From Caulobacter radicis (GTDB lineage: Bacteria > Pseudomonadota > Alphaproteobacteria > Caulobacterales > Caulobacteraceae), in the NCBI RefSeq assembly GCF_003094615.1, contig NZ_QDKO01000015.1, forward strand, positions 158,443 through 222,442: a stretch of DNA of 64,000 bases. Direction: 5' to 3'. The notes beneath the pieces are model-generated. The model had not been told where the DNA came from. It did not search any database and worked only from the letters and a program-made list of their open reading frames with translations. Positions 17,612-26,106 of the stretch are shown in pieces. How positions within the stretch are numbered: position 1 is the first letter of the stretch; every line of letters starts with the position of its first letter. The translations under genes and the position numbers were made by a program.

Positions 17612-18532
17612 TCAGCTGGCCGCGTTGCCGCGGGAGACGATGCGGCCCAGGAGGGCGACGATGCGGTCCAGGAAAAAGCCGGTCAGGCCCACCCACGCCA
17701 GGGCCACGACGATGTCGGAGATGCGCGAGGCGTTGTACTGGTCCCAGATGAAGAAGCCGACGCCGACGCCGCCCAGCAGCATCTCGGAGGCGACGATAGC
17801 CAGCCAGCTCATGCCCACCCCGATGCGCAGGCCCGTGAAGATGTAGGGCGTCGTCGAGGGCAGCAGGATCTTGAAGAAGTATTCGATCGGCGACAGCCGC
17901 AGCACGCGGGCGACGTTGCGATAATCCTCGGGGATGTTGCGCACGCCGACGGCGGTGTTGATGATGATCGGCCAGATCGAGGTGATGAAGATCACGAACA
18001 GGGCCGACGGGTTGGCCTCGTGGAAGGCCGCCAGCGAGATCGGCAGCCAGGCCAGGGGCGGCACCGTGCGCAGGACCTGGAAGATCGGATCCAGGCCCCG
18101 ATGCGCCCAGCGGTTGGCGCCGATCAGCACGCCCAGGCCGATCCCGACCACCGCCGAGATCGAGAAGCCGAAGGCCACCCGCTTGAGACTGGTCAGCACA
18201 TGCCAGAACAGTCCCTTGTCGACCCCGCCCCGGTCATAGAACGGGTCGACGATCAGCTCCTTGGACTCCAGCCAGATCCGCGAGGGCGACGGCAGGCCCT
18301 CGTAGGAGTCGCCGCAAAGCCCCTGCCACAGCGCCATCACCACCAGCAGGGTCAGGACCGGCGGCAGGACGGCGGCGGCGACCGCCCCCGCCTTGCGACC
18401 GAGGCCGGCCGCTCCGGGGATCTTCGGAGCGACCGGCGCGGCCGCCGTCGCCGACGCCGTTGCCGGCGACGGGACCGTCGCGGGGGCCGCGACGGGCGCG
18501 GCCTCGGCGAAGTCGGGCTTGGGATAGGTCAT
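17612..18532 (-). CDS. nitrate-type ABC transporter permease
   Basis: The 306-residue product starts at 18532. After an Ala/Pro-rich cytoplasmic N-terminus of about 45 residues come five or six membrane helices. The EAA loop typical of BPD permeases is seen around Ile-Pro-Glu-Asp-Tyr-Arg-Asn-Val-Ala-Arg-Val-Leu and Leu-Pro-Ser-Thr-Thr-Pro-Tyr-Ile. It belongs to the NrtB/CmpB/SsuC group. It is encoded 14 bp before the ATPase gene and follows the binding protein gene by 14 bp, so the three form one operon. Confidence 0.87.
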   Translation of the reverse strand: MTYPKPDFAEAAPVAAPATVPSPATASATAAAPVAPKIPGAAGLGRKAGAVAAAVLPPVLTLLVVMALWQGLCGDSYEGLPSPSRIWLESKELIVDPFYDRGGVDKGLFWHVLTSLKRVAFGFSISAVVGIGLGVLIGANRWAHRGLDPIFQVLRTVPPLAWLPISLAAFHEANPSALFVIFITSIWPIIINTAVGVRNIPEDYRNVARVLRLSPIEYFFKILLPSTTPYIFTGLRIGVGMSWLAIVASEMLLGGVGVGFFIWDQYNASRISDIVVALAWVGLTGFFLDRIVALLGRIVSRGNAAS

Positions 18533-18546
18533 GGCGGGTCCTTTCC

Positions 18547-19839
18547 TCAAACGAGCTTCTTGATGGGCTGGCTGGCGAGGTACGCGCCCGGATTGGCCGG
18601 ATCGAACACCTTGCCGTCGAAGAACCGTTCGGGGCCGCGGCTGTCGCCGGTCGGACCGCTCTGGCCGATGGACTTGGCGGCGGCGCGCCAGATGTCGGCG
18701 CGATTGACCTTGTTGACGAGGGCCTGCTTGTTGACCCCCTGCCCGATCACGCCCCAGCGGATGTTCTCGGTGACGAACCACAGGTCGTGCGACTTGAAGG
18801 GGAAGCTGGCGTTGTCGGCCCAGAACTTCATGACGTGCGGCGAGCCCGTGACCTTGCGGCCGTCGCCGTAGTCGATGACGCCCTGCTGGCGGGGCAGGAT
18901 GTCGCCCATGGGCACGTTGATGTACTGCCGGCCCGAGACGATCGAGCACATGGCCGCCTTGTTGGCCGGCTTGTCGCACCACATCTGGGCCTCCAGCACG
19001 GCGGCGGTCAGGGCCTGGGCGGCGCGCGGATAGCGGTCGACCCAGTCGGCCCGCATGCCCAGCGCCTTCTCCGGATGGTTCATCCAGAGCTCGCTGGTGG
19101 TGGTGGCGGTGTAGCCGATGCGCTGATTGACGGTCTGGCCGTTCCACGGCTCGCCCACGCAGAAGGCGTCCTGGGTGCCGGCCTTGAGGTTGGCGACCAT
19201 CTGCGGCGGCGGGATGACGATGGTCGAGACGTCGACGTCCGGATTGATGCCCGCCGCGGCCAGCCAGTACCTGACCCACAGGTCGTGGGTGCCGCCCCGG
19301 AAGGTCATGGCCACCTTGGCGATGTTGCCCGAGGCCTTCAGCTGGGCGAACTTGGCCCTGGCCCCGGCGGCGCTCAAGCCCACCTTGACCGCCTTCAGGT
19401 CGTTGCCGACCGAGATCGCCTGGCCGTTGGTGTTGAGGCGGGCCAGCACGTACATCGGCAGCGGCTTGCCGCCGGTCTGGACGCCCAGGGAAAACTGCAA
19501 CGGCATGGGCGAGAGGATGTGCGCCCCGTCGATACCGCCGCCGCCCGAGCCAAGCACCAGGTTGTCTCGGGTGGCGGCCCACGAGGCCTGCTTGACCACC
19601 TCGACGTCTGGCAGGCCGTGCTTGGCGAAGAAGCCGCGCTCCTTGGCGATGATCAGCGGCGACGAGTCCGTCAGGGCGATGAATCCCAGGCGCGCCTTGG
19701 CGGTTTCCGGCCCCGCGCCGGCGGCGTGGGCCCCGGCCGGGAAAGCGGCCTTGACGGCGGCCATGGTGGCGGCGGCCCCGATCAGGGCGCTGCGGCGGGA
19801 AACGCCCTGCTGGAGAGCGGTCTTGTCGGTCTTGGTCAT
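18547..19839 (-). CDS. NrtA/CmpA-type substrate-binding protein, Tat-exported
   Basis: Starting at ATG 19839 the protein has 430 residues. It opens with a twin-arginine signal (Ser-Arg-Arg-Ser-Ala-Leu-Ile-Gly) and a hydrophobic stretch ending near Ala-His-Ala. The mature part has the NrtA features Leu-Thr-Asp-Ser-Ser-Pro-Leu-Ile-Ile-Ala, Asp-Gly-Ala-His-Ile-Leu-Ser-Pro-Met-Pro and Val-Gly-Glu-Pro-Trp-Asn, which form the oxyanion pocket in nitrate and bicarbonate receptors. It would deliver the substrate to the permease encoded next. The start is 8 bp after the porin stop. Confidence 0.87.
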   Translation of the reverse strand: MTKTDKTALQQGVSRRSALIGAAATMAAVKAAFPAGAHAAGAGPETAKARLGFIALTDSSPLIIAKERGFFAKHGLPDVEVVKQASWAATRDNLVLGSGGGGIDGAHILSPMPLQFSLGVQTGGKPLPMYVLARLNTNGQAISVGNDLKAVKVGLSAAGARAKFAQLKASGNIAKVAMTFRGGTHDLWVRYWLAAAGINPDVDVSTIVIPPPQMVANLKAGTQDAFCVGEPWNGQTVNQRIGYTATTTSELWMNHPEKALGMRADWVDRYPRAAQALTAAVLEAQMWCDKPANKAAMCSIVSGRQYINVPMGDILPRQQGVIDYGDGRKVTGSPHVMKFWADNASFPFKSHDLWFVTENIRWGVIGQGVNKQALVNKVNRADIWRAAAKSIGQSGPTGDSRGPERFFDGKVFDPANPGAYLASQPIKKLV

Positions 19840-19847
19840 GATCGGGC

Positions 19848-21227
19848 TCACAGCTTGTATTCGAGGGAGAACCAGGCCTTGGTCCGCGAGGCTGGCGGGG
19901 CCAGGGTCCCGGCCGGCACGGTCGTCTCGCGCTGGAAGTCGGCGTACTTCAGCAAGAGGGAGAGCTTGGGCGTGATCGCCGCGGTCAGCTGGACCTCCCA
20001 CTCGTGGCCGAGGTCGGCGCCGGTGCGCTGGTCGTCGAAGTCGTGGTAGCGGACCAGCAGGTCACTGTTGAAGAAGTAGGTCTTCTTGAAGCGCGGCTTG
20101 ACGTTGAGGCCGAGGTTCAGGTCCTTCAGGCCGTCGGCGAAGCTCTTGTTGCCGCCCGGCGAGACCCACGAGTCCGACCAGCCGTTGAAGGCGTGGACCG
20201 TGCCCAGCGGCGTGGTGAAGCCCCGCGTTCCATCGCCTTCCAGCTGCTCGTAGGCCAGGCGGGCGGTGTAGATGTCGAAGGTCCCCGCCACCTCGCCGGC
20301 CCAGTAATCGAGGTCGTAGCTGGGCGTATTGCCGTGCCAGTCGCTCTGGCGGGCGAAGGTCGCGCCGTAAGCCACCTGGTAGAGGCCAAGCCAGGTCTTG
20401 CCCGAGGCCTTGGCGCCCTTGGTGATCGACGAGTTGATCGGCGAGTTGCCGAAATCCAGCGCGTAGACGAAGCCTTGCAGGCGCAGCGCCTCGGCCGGCG
20501 ACCAGGTGACGTTCAGCAGGTGGCTGTCGCTGTCCCAGTCGCGCAGTTCGCCCAGGATCCGGTTGACGTGGGTGAGGTAGGCGTAGGTCCCCTTCACCCG
20601 CCCCGCCGCGAAGTCGGCGCGGACGCCGTCGAAGGTCTGCTCGTCCTGACGCCAGGCCACGCCCCCGACGAAGCGCTGGTCGTCGAGCACGATACGCTGG
20701 CGGCCGGCCGTGACCTGCAGCGCGGCGTCCGGCGTCCAGGTCACCTGGGCGCGGTTGACCTCGGTGACGTCGGGATCGTTGACGATCGGATAGCGGGCCT
20801 TGTCGGCGCCGTTCAGCGGCGGCGTGGTCGCCCCGGGCACGTTGACGGCGTAATGCTCGGGACCGATCTGGCGGACGTCCTCGAACTCGATCAGGCCCTT
20901 TAGGCCGTGGAAGTCGCCGGTCTCCCAGCCGAGCCGGGTGCGCACCGTGTAGGCGTTGGCCCGCTCGCGCAGATTGGCCTGGTCGACGGTCTCGTAGCGC
21001 GCCCTCATCTCGAAGATCGGCTTGCCGGCCAGCATCTGGTCGCTGAACGTCGGCGGCGGCGTGGGCGGCGGCGGTTCGGCCGCCTCGGCGACGGCTTCCA
21101 CTTCAGCGACCGGCGGCTCGGCGGCCGGCGGCGCGGTTTGCGTTGTCGTCTGGGCGTGCGTTCCCGATGCCCACAGCAGCGCCGCGAGCCCGGCGCCGAG
21201 CGTCAGCCCGGCCCTCGTCGTCTTCAT
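19848..21227 (-). CDS. outer membrane porin, alginate-export family
   Basis: The 459-residue product has a signal peptide cut near Thr-His-Ala, a Pro/Glu/Ala-rich linker (about 30-60) and then a beta-barrel of the alginate_exp type: many alternating aromatic strands, internal Arg-Gln-Arg-Ile-Val-Leu-Asp-Asp-Gln-Arg-Phe and a terminal Phe-Ser-Leu-Glu-Tyr-Lys-Leu. It is a paralog of the porin encoded upstream. It leads the transporter operon and is preceded by a terminator only about 20 nt before the start codon, so expression probably depends on readthrough. It likely lets the anion across the outer membrane. Confidence 0.8.
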   Translation of the reverse strand: MKTTRAGLTLGAGLAALLWASGTHAQTTTQTAPPAAEPPVAEVEAVAEAAEPPPPTPPPTFSDQMLAGKPIFEMRARYETVDQANLRERANAYTVRTRLGWETGDFHGLKGLIEFEDVRQIGPEHYAVNVPGATTPPLNGADKARYPIVNDPDVTEVNRAQVTWTPDAALQVTAGRQRIVLDDQRFVGGVAWRQDEQTFDGVRADFAAGRVKGTYAYLTHVNRILGELRDWDSDSHLLNVTWSPAEALRLQGFVYALDFGNSPINSSITKGAKASGKTWLGLYQVAYGATFARQSDWHGNTPSYDLDYWAGEVAGTFDIYTARLAYEQLEGDGTRGFTTPLGTVHAFNGWSDSWVSPGGNKSFADGLKDLNLGLNVKPRFKKTYFFNSDLLVRYHDFDDQRTGADLGHEWEVQLTAAITPKLSLLLKYADFQRETTVPAGTLAPPASRTKAWFSLEYKL

Positions 21228-21245
21228 GCCTCTTCCCCTCAGGCC

Positions 21246-21270
21246 AAAAAAAAACGCCCGGCGAGGGCGT
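21246..21270 (-). terminator. attenuator-like rho-independent terminator
   Basis: On the minus strand ACGCCC (21270-21265) pairs with GGGCGT (21259-21254) over a five-base loop, followed by nine T residues to 21246. It ends about 18 nt before the porin start codon, with the ribosome-binding site GAGGGGAAGAGG in between. The upstream stretch GAGGGGGC...GCCCTC (about 21280-21263) can pair alternatively and would block the terminator stem. Confidence 0.8.
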
Positions 21271-21281
21271 GAGCCCCCTCC

Positions 21282-21364
21282 GGACGTCGTTGTCCAAAAC
21301 AGTCGCCGACCCCGTCGTCGGCGTCAGGGCCTTGCGGCCCGTCGCGGAACGTCGTTGCCCCGCG
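21282..21364 (-). promoter_or_regulatory. leader RNA with two AACGAC hexaloop hairpins (ANTAR-target-like)
   Basis: On the minus strand an 8-bp stem at 21364-21357/21350-21343 closes the loop AACGAC (21356-21351). A 4-bp stem at 21295-21292/21285-21282 closes the same loop AACGAC (21291-21286). A six-base loop with A at position 1 and G at position 4 is the recognition rule for ANTAR-domain proteins such as NasR and NasT. Two further hairpins lie between (21340-21327 and 21323-21304). The terminator follows within 12 nt. This matches transcription antitermination of nitrate assimilation operons; binding itself is inferred. Confidence 0.65.
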
Positions 21365-21483
21365 TGTCGTCAACAGGGACGCATCGACCGCCGGGGGACG
21401 GCAATCGACAAACCGTCGTTATCGATCCTTTCGCATGTGCGGCGCCCGTTTTTGCGCAGCAGCACGGCGCCCAAAGCTTGGGC

Positions 21484-21504
21484 GGCGCCCGCAAACCGGG
21501 CGCC
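21484..21504 (-). terminator. GC hairpin after the upstream porin gene
   Basis: A perfect 7-bp stem (21504-21498 with 21490-21484) with a seven-base loop lies 22 bp beyond the porin stop. There is no T-run, so it may only stabilise the 3' end or slow the polymerase. The GGCGCC core recurs several times down to 21440. Confidence 0.5.
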
Positions 21505-21525
21505 ATCCTCCCCTCACGGAGAAGT

Positions 21526-22809
21526 TCAGAGCTTGTACTCGAGGGTGAACCACACCTTCTTGCGCGAGGCGGGCGGCGCCAGGGTACCGGTCGGCACGCT
21601 CGTCACCCGATCGAATCCCGCGTACTTCAGCTGGGCCGACAGCTTCGGCGCGATGGTCGCCGTCAGTTGCGCGTTCCATTCGTGACCAAGATCGGCGCCC
21701 GTGCGATCGTCGTCGAAGTCGTGATAGCGGACCAGCAGCTCGGGGCTCGAGAAGTTGCGCGCCTTGATCTTCGGCTTCAGCGTGACGGTGAAGTTCAGGT
21801 CGTCGAGGCCGGTGGCGAAGCTCTTGTTGCCTCCCAGCGACGAAAAGGCGTCGGCCCAGCCGTAGAAACCGTGGGCCGCGCCCAGCGGCGCCCCGAAGCC
21901 CCGCGCGCCGTCGCCTTCCAGCATGTGGTAGCCCAGCTGGGCCGTGTAGATCCCACGCGTGGCCGCGATCTCGCCGCCCAGATAGTCGAGTTCGTAGTCG
22001 GCGGTGGCGCGGTGATAGTCGCTCTGGCGGGCGAAGCCGCCCGAATAGTTCAGGGTATAGGCGCCGGCCTTGGCCTTGCCGACGGCGCGCACGCCCTTGG
22101 TGATCGAGGTGTTGAGCGGCGAATCCGAGAAGTCGAGGGCGTAGACGAAGCCCGTAGCCTTGAGCGCCTCGGAGAAGGTCCAGCTGGCGTTGACGAAATG
22201 GCTGTCGCTGTCCCAGTCGCGCCGCTCGCCCAGGGCCCGGTTGACGCGGGTGACGTAGACGTAGGTTCCCTTGAACCGGCTCAGCGACAGGTCGGCGCGC
22301 AGGCCGTCATAGGTCTGCTCGTCCTGGCGCCAGGCGGCGGCGGCGACGAAGCGCTGATCGTCGAACTGGATCTTCTGGCGGCCGGCCGTCAGTTGCAGCG
22401 CCTTGGACGGCGTCCATTGCAGCTGGGCGCGGTTCACCTCGGTGACGTTGGGATCGTTGATGGCCGGAAAGCGGGCCTTGTCGGCGCCGTTCAGGGGCGT
22501 GGAGACGCCCGGGGCGGTGATAGCGAAGTGTTCGGGGCCGACGCGGCGGACGTCGTCGAACTCGATCAGGGCCTTCACGTCATGCCAGGCGCCGGTTTCC
22601 CAGCCAAAGCGCGTACGCACCGTCGTGCCCTCGGCGTTGTTGCGCAAGGTGGCGGTCTTGGTCTGCTCGTAGCGCTCGAAACGGGCGCGGATCTCCAGGA
22701 GCGGCTTGCCGGCCTTCACCGCATCCAGCAGCGAAGCATCCTCGGCGCTCGCGCCGTTAGCCCAGGCCAGGGCCACGAGGCCCGCACACACAACATGAAG
22801 TCTGTTCAT
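21526..22809 (-). CDS. outer membrane porin, alginate-export family (second copy)
   Basis: I set the start at ATG 22809, giving 427 residues with a signal peptide ending near Ala-Ser-Ala. It closely parallels the downstream porin, sharing segments such as Val-Arg-Thr-Arg-Phe/Leu-Gly-Trp-Glu-Thr-Gly, Asn-Gly-Ala-Asp-Lys-Ala-Arg, Trp-Arg-Gln-Asp-Glu-Gln-Thr, Arg-Asp-Trp-Asp-Ser-Asp-Ser-His and the terminal Leu-Glu-Tyr-Lys-Leu, but lacks the long Pro-rich linker. It is a tandem duplicate with its own 3' hairpin. Whether it uses the same promoter as the transporter operon is not clear; the attenuator between them could set different levels for the two. Confidence 0.8.
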   Translation of the reverse strand: MNRLHVVCAGLVALAWANGASAEDASLLDAVKAGKPLLEIRARFERYEQTKTATLRNNAEGTTVRTRFGWETGAWHDVKALIEFDDVRRVGPEHFAITAPGVSTPLNGADKARFPAINDPNVTEVNRAQLQWTPSKALQLTAGRQKIQFDDQRFVAAAAWRQDEQTYDGLRADLSLSRFKGTYVYVTRVNRALGERRDWDSDSHFVNASWTFSEALKATGFVYALDFSDSPLNTSITKGVRAVGKAKAGAYTLNYSGGFARQSDYHRATADYELDYLGGEIAATRGIYTAQLGYHMLEGDGARGFGAPLGAAHGFYGWADAFSSLGGNKSFATGLDDLNFTVTLKPKIKARNFSSPELLVRYHDFDDDRTGADLGHEWNAQLTATIAPKLSAQLKYAGFDRVTSVPTGTLAPPASRKKVWFTLEYKL

Positions 22810-22953
22810 GCGGCGGGCTGTAGGGTCCAAGGGTTAACCCGCTACCACCGTCGCGCCATCGAACGGCGTTGTATTTGCGCCGGCCGGCTAAGCTTCTGGC
22901 TACGCGGGGAAATTCGGCGGGTGCGACCGTTTGTCACCCGCCCGCGCCCACCG

Positions 22954-23592
22954 CTACCTCTCGGCGATCAGACCGTGCATCACCCCGTCCAGCGTGACCT
23001 GCATCAGCTCCTCGGCCGGCGCCCAGCTGCGGCTGGGCTTGGTGATGACCAGCGAGACGATGCCGTGGCAGGCCGCCCACAGCACCTGGGCGGCGCTCTC
23101 GGCGGTGCCGGTCTTCAACCTGCCAGCGGCGGCGATCTCGCGGATCGGGCCGCTGAACTCGTCGAAGCAGCGGTCGCCGAGATCCGACACCGCCTGCTGC
23201 TTCTCCACCGAGATCGCCTCGTTCGAGCCGCAGAACACCAGCTGGTAGGTGTTGGGATTGTCGAAAGCGAAGCGCATGTAGGCGTCGAGCATGCGCCGCA
23301 CCTTCTCGACCGCGTCGATCGGCTCCTGCGACAGGGCGACGTTGATCGAGAGCAGCTTCTCGATGGCCTCCTTGCCGATCTCCAGCAGAATCTGGTCCTT
23401 GTCGCGGAAGTGCATGTAGAGCGCGGTCGAGGACACGCCCACGGCGTCGGCGATCTTGCGGATCGTCGCGCCGGCGTAGCCCTCGGCGATGAAAATCTTC
23501 TCGGCGGCGGCCAGGATCTCGCCCCGGCGCATGTGGCCGTCGCCCTTGGGCTTGCGGGCGGACCTGGGCGGCTTCTTCAACGCGACGGTCAC
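22954..23592 (-). CDS. TetR-family transcriptional regulator
   Basis: The GTG at 23592 with an AGGGAGGA ribosome-binding site gives 212 residues. The N-terminal helix-turn-helix is clear: Ile-Arg-Lys-Ile-Ala-Asp-Ala-Val-Gly-Val-Ser-Ser-Thr-Ala-Leu-Tyr-Met-His-Phe. The ligand domain has two Cys, one in Val-Phe-Cys-Gly, and a late Ala-Cys-His-Gly-Ile-Val. It is about 145 bp upstream of the first porin gene on the same strand and divergent from the glycosyltransferase gene, so either may be its target. Such proteins act as repressors released by a small hydrophobic ligand. Confidence 0.87.
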   Translation of the reverse strand: MTVALKKPPRSARKPKGDGHMRRGEILAAAEKIFIAEGYAGATIRKIADAVGVSSTALYMHFRDKDQILLEIGKEAIEKLLSINVALSQEPIDAVEKVRRMLDAYMRFAFDNPNTYQLVFCGSNEAISVEKQQAVSDLGDRCFDEFSGPIREIAAAGRLKTGTAESAAQVLWAACHGIVSLVITKPSRSWAPAEELMQVTLDGVMHGLIAER

Positions 23593-23757
23593 GATACGGT
23601 ACTTCCTCCCTCTTCCCCGACCTGACACTAAACGGGAATCACCCAGACCCGACAAGCGGAACACCGTTTTACGTAGAACGCGCATTTTTCCATTTGACAC
23701 TTTATAGTTGAGTTAATCGAGTCGCTCTCGCCGATAAGGCCAAGCTGAGGGGGCGAC

Positions 23758-25170
23758 ATGGCGCGCGAGGAACGACGGCTGCACGTCGATGGGCTGGACC
23801 ATGCCGTCCTGCTCGATCCGCCGCTCGTCGCACCGCTTCCGATGGCCGACGGCGCGCACAGGCGGCTGGACGCGGCCCAGACCGTCACGCTGGCGGCGGC
23901 CGGCCTTGGGTTGGGAGTCGCGATGGCGTCCGCGCCCGGCCCGACGCTCGAAGTCCTGCAGTGGACGGGCCTTGTGCTCTTCGCGCTGCTGGCGACGCTG
24001 CGGCTGGTCGCGGCTCTCACGCCTCGCCGCGCGGTCGCGGCCCCGCCCCTCCCCGATCACGCCCTGCCCGCCTACACGGTGCTGGCGCCGCTCTACAAGG
24101 AAGCCTCAGTCGCCGCCGAGCTGGTCGCCAGCCTCGACCGCCTGGACTATCCGCGCGACCGCCTGCAGGCCCTGATCGTGCTGGAGGCCGACGACGTCGA
24201 GACCATCGCGGCTTTTCACGCCCTCGACCTGCCCGCCTTCATCCAGGTGCTGATCGTGCCGCCAGGCGGGCCCAAGACCAAACCCAGGGCCTGCAATCAC
24301 GCCCTGGAGCGGGCCCGCGGCGAGATCCTGGTCATCTACGACGCCGAGGACGCGCCCGATCCGGGCCAATTGCGCGAGGCCGCCGCCCGCTTCGCCGCCG
24401 GGCCGACGGCCCAGGCCTGCCTGCAGGCGCCGCTGAGGATCGAGATCCCCGCCATCTCGGGCCTGCTGCCCCGCCAGTTCCAGCAGGAGTACGCCGCCCA
24501 CTTCGAGGTGTTGCTGCCGGCCCTGGCCCGCTGGCGACTGGCCTTCCCACTGGGCGGCACCAGCAATCACTTCAAGACCGCGCCCCTGCGCGCCATTGGC
24601 GGGTGGGACGCCTTCAACGTGACCGAGGACGCCGACGTCGGCTTTCGGCTGGCGGCGGCCGGCTACGGGCTCGACGTCATCGACCGGCCGACGCTGGAGA
24701 CCGCCCCGACCACCTGGAAGGCCTGGCGGCCGCAACGGGCGCGCTGGATCAAGGGGCACCTGGCGACCCTGCTTGTGCACCTGCGCGGTCCCGCCGCCCG
24801 GCGGCCGCGCGTGGCCCTGGCGCTGTTCCTGACCTTCTTCCTGTCGCTCGTCTCCACGCACCTGCATGCGCCGATCTTCGCCGGCGTCGTCCTGATGATC
24901 CTGCTGGACCTGGCGGTGGATGGACAGGCCGTGATCGACGGGCCGGGCCTGGTTCTTTTCGGCTACGCGTGGATGGGGTCGGCCATCGCCGCCGTGGTCG
25001 GAAGACGGCGCGCGGGCGGGTCGGCCAAGCCGCTGGACCTGCTGGGCCTGCCGCTGATCTGGCTGTTGCAGGGATGGGCCGGATGCCATGCGCTGTGGCA
25101 GTTCGTGCGCCGCCCGCACCACTGGGACAAGACCCCGCATGCGCCTCGGGCTGGACGACGCTTGGCCTGA
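23758..25170 (+). CDS. membrane glycosyltransferase family 2
   Basis: The protein has 470 residues. After two membrane helices near 42-85, a GT-A domain runs from about 105 to 330 with the Asp-Ala-Glu-Asp metal motif, a Thr-Glu-Asp-Ala-Asp motif and the QxxRW-type Gln-Arg-Ala-Arg-Trp-Ile-Lys-Gly. Three or more C-terminal helices follow. This is the plan of processive polysaccharide synthases and of cellulose/N-acetylglucosaminyl transferases. Product unknown. The GAGGGGG ribosome-binding site supports the start. It is the first of three genes on the strand with the two RNA methyltransferases, but the 17-bp gap does not prove a common role. Confidence 0.82.
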   Translation: MAREERRLHVDGLDHAVLLDPPLVAPLPMADGAHRRLDAAQTVTLAAAGLGLGVAMASAPGPTLEVLQWTGLVLFALLATLRLVAALTPRRAVAAPPLPDHALPAYTVLAPLYKEASVAAELVASLDRLDYPRDRLQALIVLEADDVETIAAFHALDLPAFIQVLIVPPGGPKTKPRACNHALERARGEILVIYDAEDAPDPGQLREAAARFAAGPTAQACLQAPLRIEIPAISGLLPRQFQQEYAAHFEVLLPALARWRLAFPLGGTSNHFKTAPLRAIGGWDAFNVTEDADVGFRLAAAGYGLDVIDRPTLETAPTTWKAWRPQRARWIKGHLATLLVHLRGPAARRPRVALALFLTFFLSLVSTHLHAPIFAGVVLMILLDLAVDGQAVIDGPGLVLFGYAWMGSAIAAVVGRRRAGGSAKPLDLLGLPLIWLLQGWAGCHALWQFVRRPHHWDKTPHAPRAGRRLA

Positions 25171-25187
25171 GCGCGTATGGCGAGGCC

Positions 25188-26099
25188 ATGCACCCGACCA
25201 TCGCCGCCTCTCCCCTCGTCATGCGCACCACCGGCTGGGCCGACTACGCCCTGCTCGACAGCGGGCGCGGCAAGAAGCTTGAGCGCTACGGCCGCTACAC
25301 CGTCGTCCGCCCCGAGCCGCAATGCTTCTGGGAGCCTCGCCTGCCGGCCAGCGCCTGGGACGAGGCCGACGCCGTGTTCGACCCGTCCGACGAGGACGAG
25401 GCCGGCCGCTGGCGCTTCCGCGGCAAGCCGATCGAGAAGTTCGACCTGGCCTGGGGCGAGGCGAAGTTCCACGGCCAGTTCACGCCGTTCCGCCACCTTG
25501 CGTTCTTCCCCGAGCAGGCCGCCAACTGGGCCTGGCAGGACGAGCGCGTGCGCGCCTTCGCCAAGGCACGCGGCCACCAGCCCAAGATCCTGAACCTGTT
25601 CGGCTACACGGGCGTCGCCAGCCTGGTCTGCGCCGCCGCCGGGGCCCACGTCACCCACGTCGACGCTTCCAAGAAGTCGGTCGGTTTCGCGCGCGAGAAC
25701 GCCGCCTTCGCCGGCCTGGCCGACAAGCCGATCCGCTGGATCGTCGAGGACGCCCGCCGCTTCGTCGCCCGCGAAGTGCGGCGCGGCAACGTCTATGACG
25801 GCATCATCCTGGACCCGCCCAAGTTCGGCCGCGGCCCCGACGGCGAGGTCTGGCGCCTGTTCGAGGACCTGCCGGCCCTGGCCGCCGACTGCGCGGCGCT
25901 GCTGGCCGAAGACGCCGACTTCCTGCTGATGAACGCCTATGCGGCCCGCGTCTCGGGCGCGGCCATGTCGGGCCTGCTGGCCCAGGCGCTGGACGGACGC
26001 GCCGGCGTCATCGACTGGGGCGAACTGTCCCTCGTGGAAGACAAGGGCGACCGCCAGATCGGCCTGTCGTTCTTCGCCCGCTGGTCGTCGGAGGCCTGA
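25188..26099 (+). CDS. RlmI-like class I rRNA methyltransferase
   Basis: The 303-residue protein has the SAM-binding motif Leu-Asn-Leu-Phe-Gly-Tyr-Thr-Gly-Val-Ala-Ser near residue 136 and the Ile-Leu-Asp-Pro-Pro-Lys-Phe-Gly-Arg-Gly motif IV near 205, typical of RlmI/RlmL-type 23S rRNA cytosine-5 or guanine-N2 methyltransferases. The N-terminal PUA domain of RlmI seems to be missing and is replaced by a shorter beta-rich segment, which is usual for the shorter alphaproteobacterial homologs. Start at ATG 25188. It is 7 bp ahead of the SpoU-type gene, so both probably modify RNA from one transcript. Confidence 0.85.
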   Translation: MHPTIAASPLVMRTTGWADYALLDSGRGKKLERYGRYTVVRPEPQCFWEPRLPASAWDEADAVFDPSDEDEAGRWRFRGKPIEKFDLAWGEAKFHGQFTPFRHLAFFPEQAANWAWQDERVRAFAKARGHQPKILNLFGYTGVASLVCAAAGAHVTHVDASKKSVGFARENAAFAGLADKPIRWIVEDARRFVAREVRRGNVYDGIILDPPKFGRGPDGEVWRLFEDLPALAADCAALLAEDADFLLMNAYAARVSGAAMSGLLAQALDGRAGVIDWGELSLVEDKGDRQIGLSFFARWSSEA

Positions 26100-26106
26100 G
26101 ACAGAC

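Noticed and set aside
21441..21504. Series of GGCGCC palindromes thought to be a CRISPR-like or tandem repeat array.
   Set aside because: Spacing is irregular, the units are only six bases, and no spacers of constant size exist.
23593..23757. TTGACA at 23694 as -35 of a promoter for the glycosyltransferase gene.
   Set aside because: No suitable -10 at 16-18 bases; the AT-rich region may hold a promoter or a TetR operator, but I cannot fix one.
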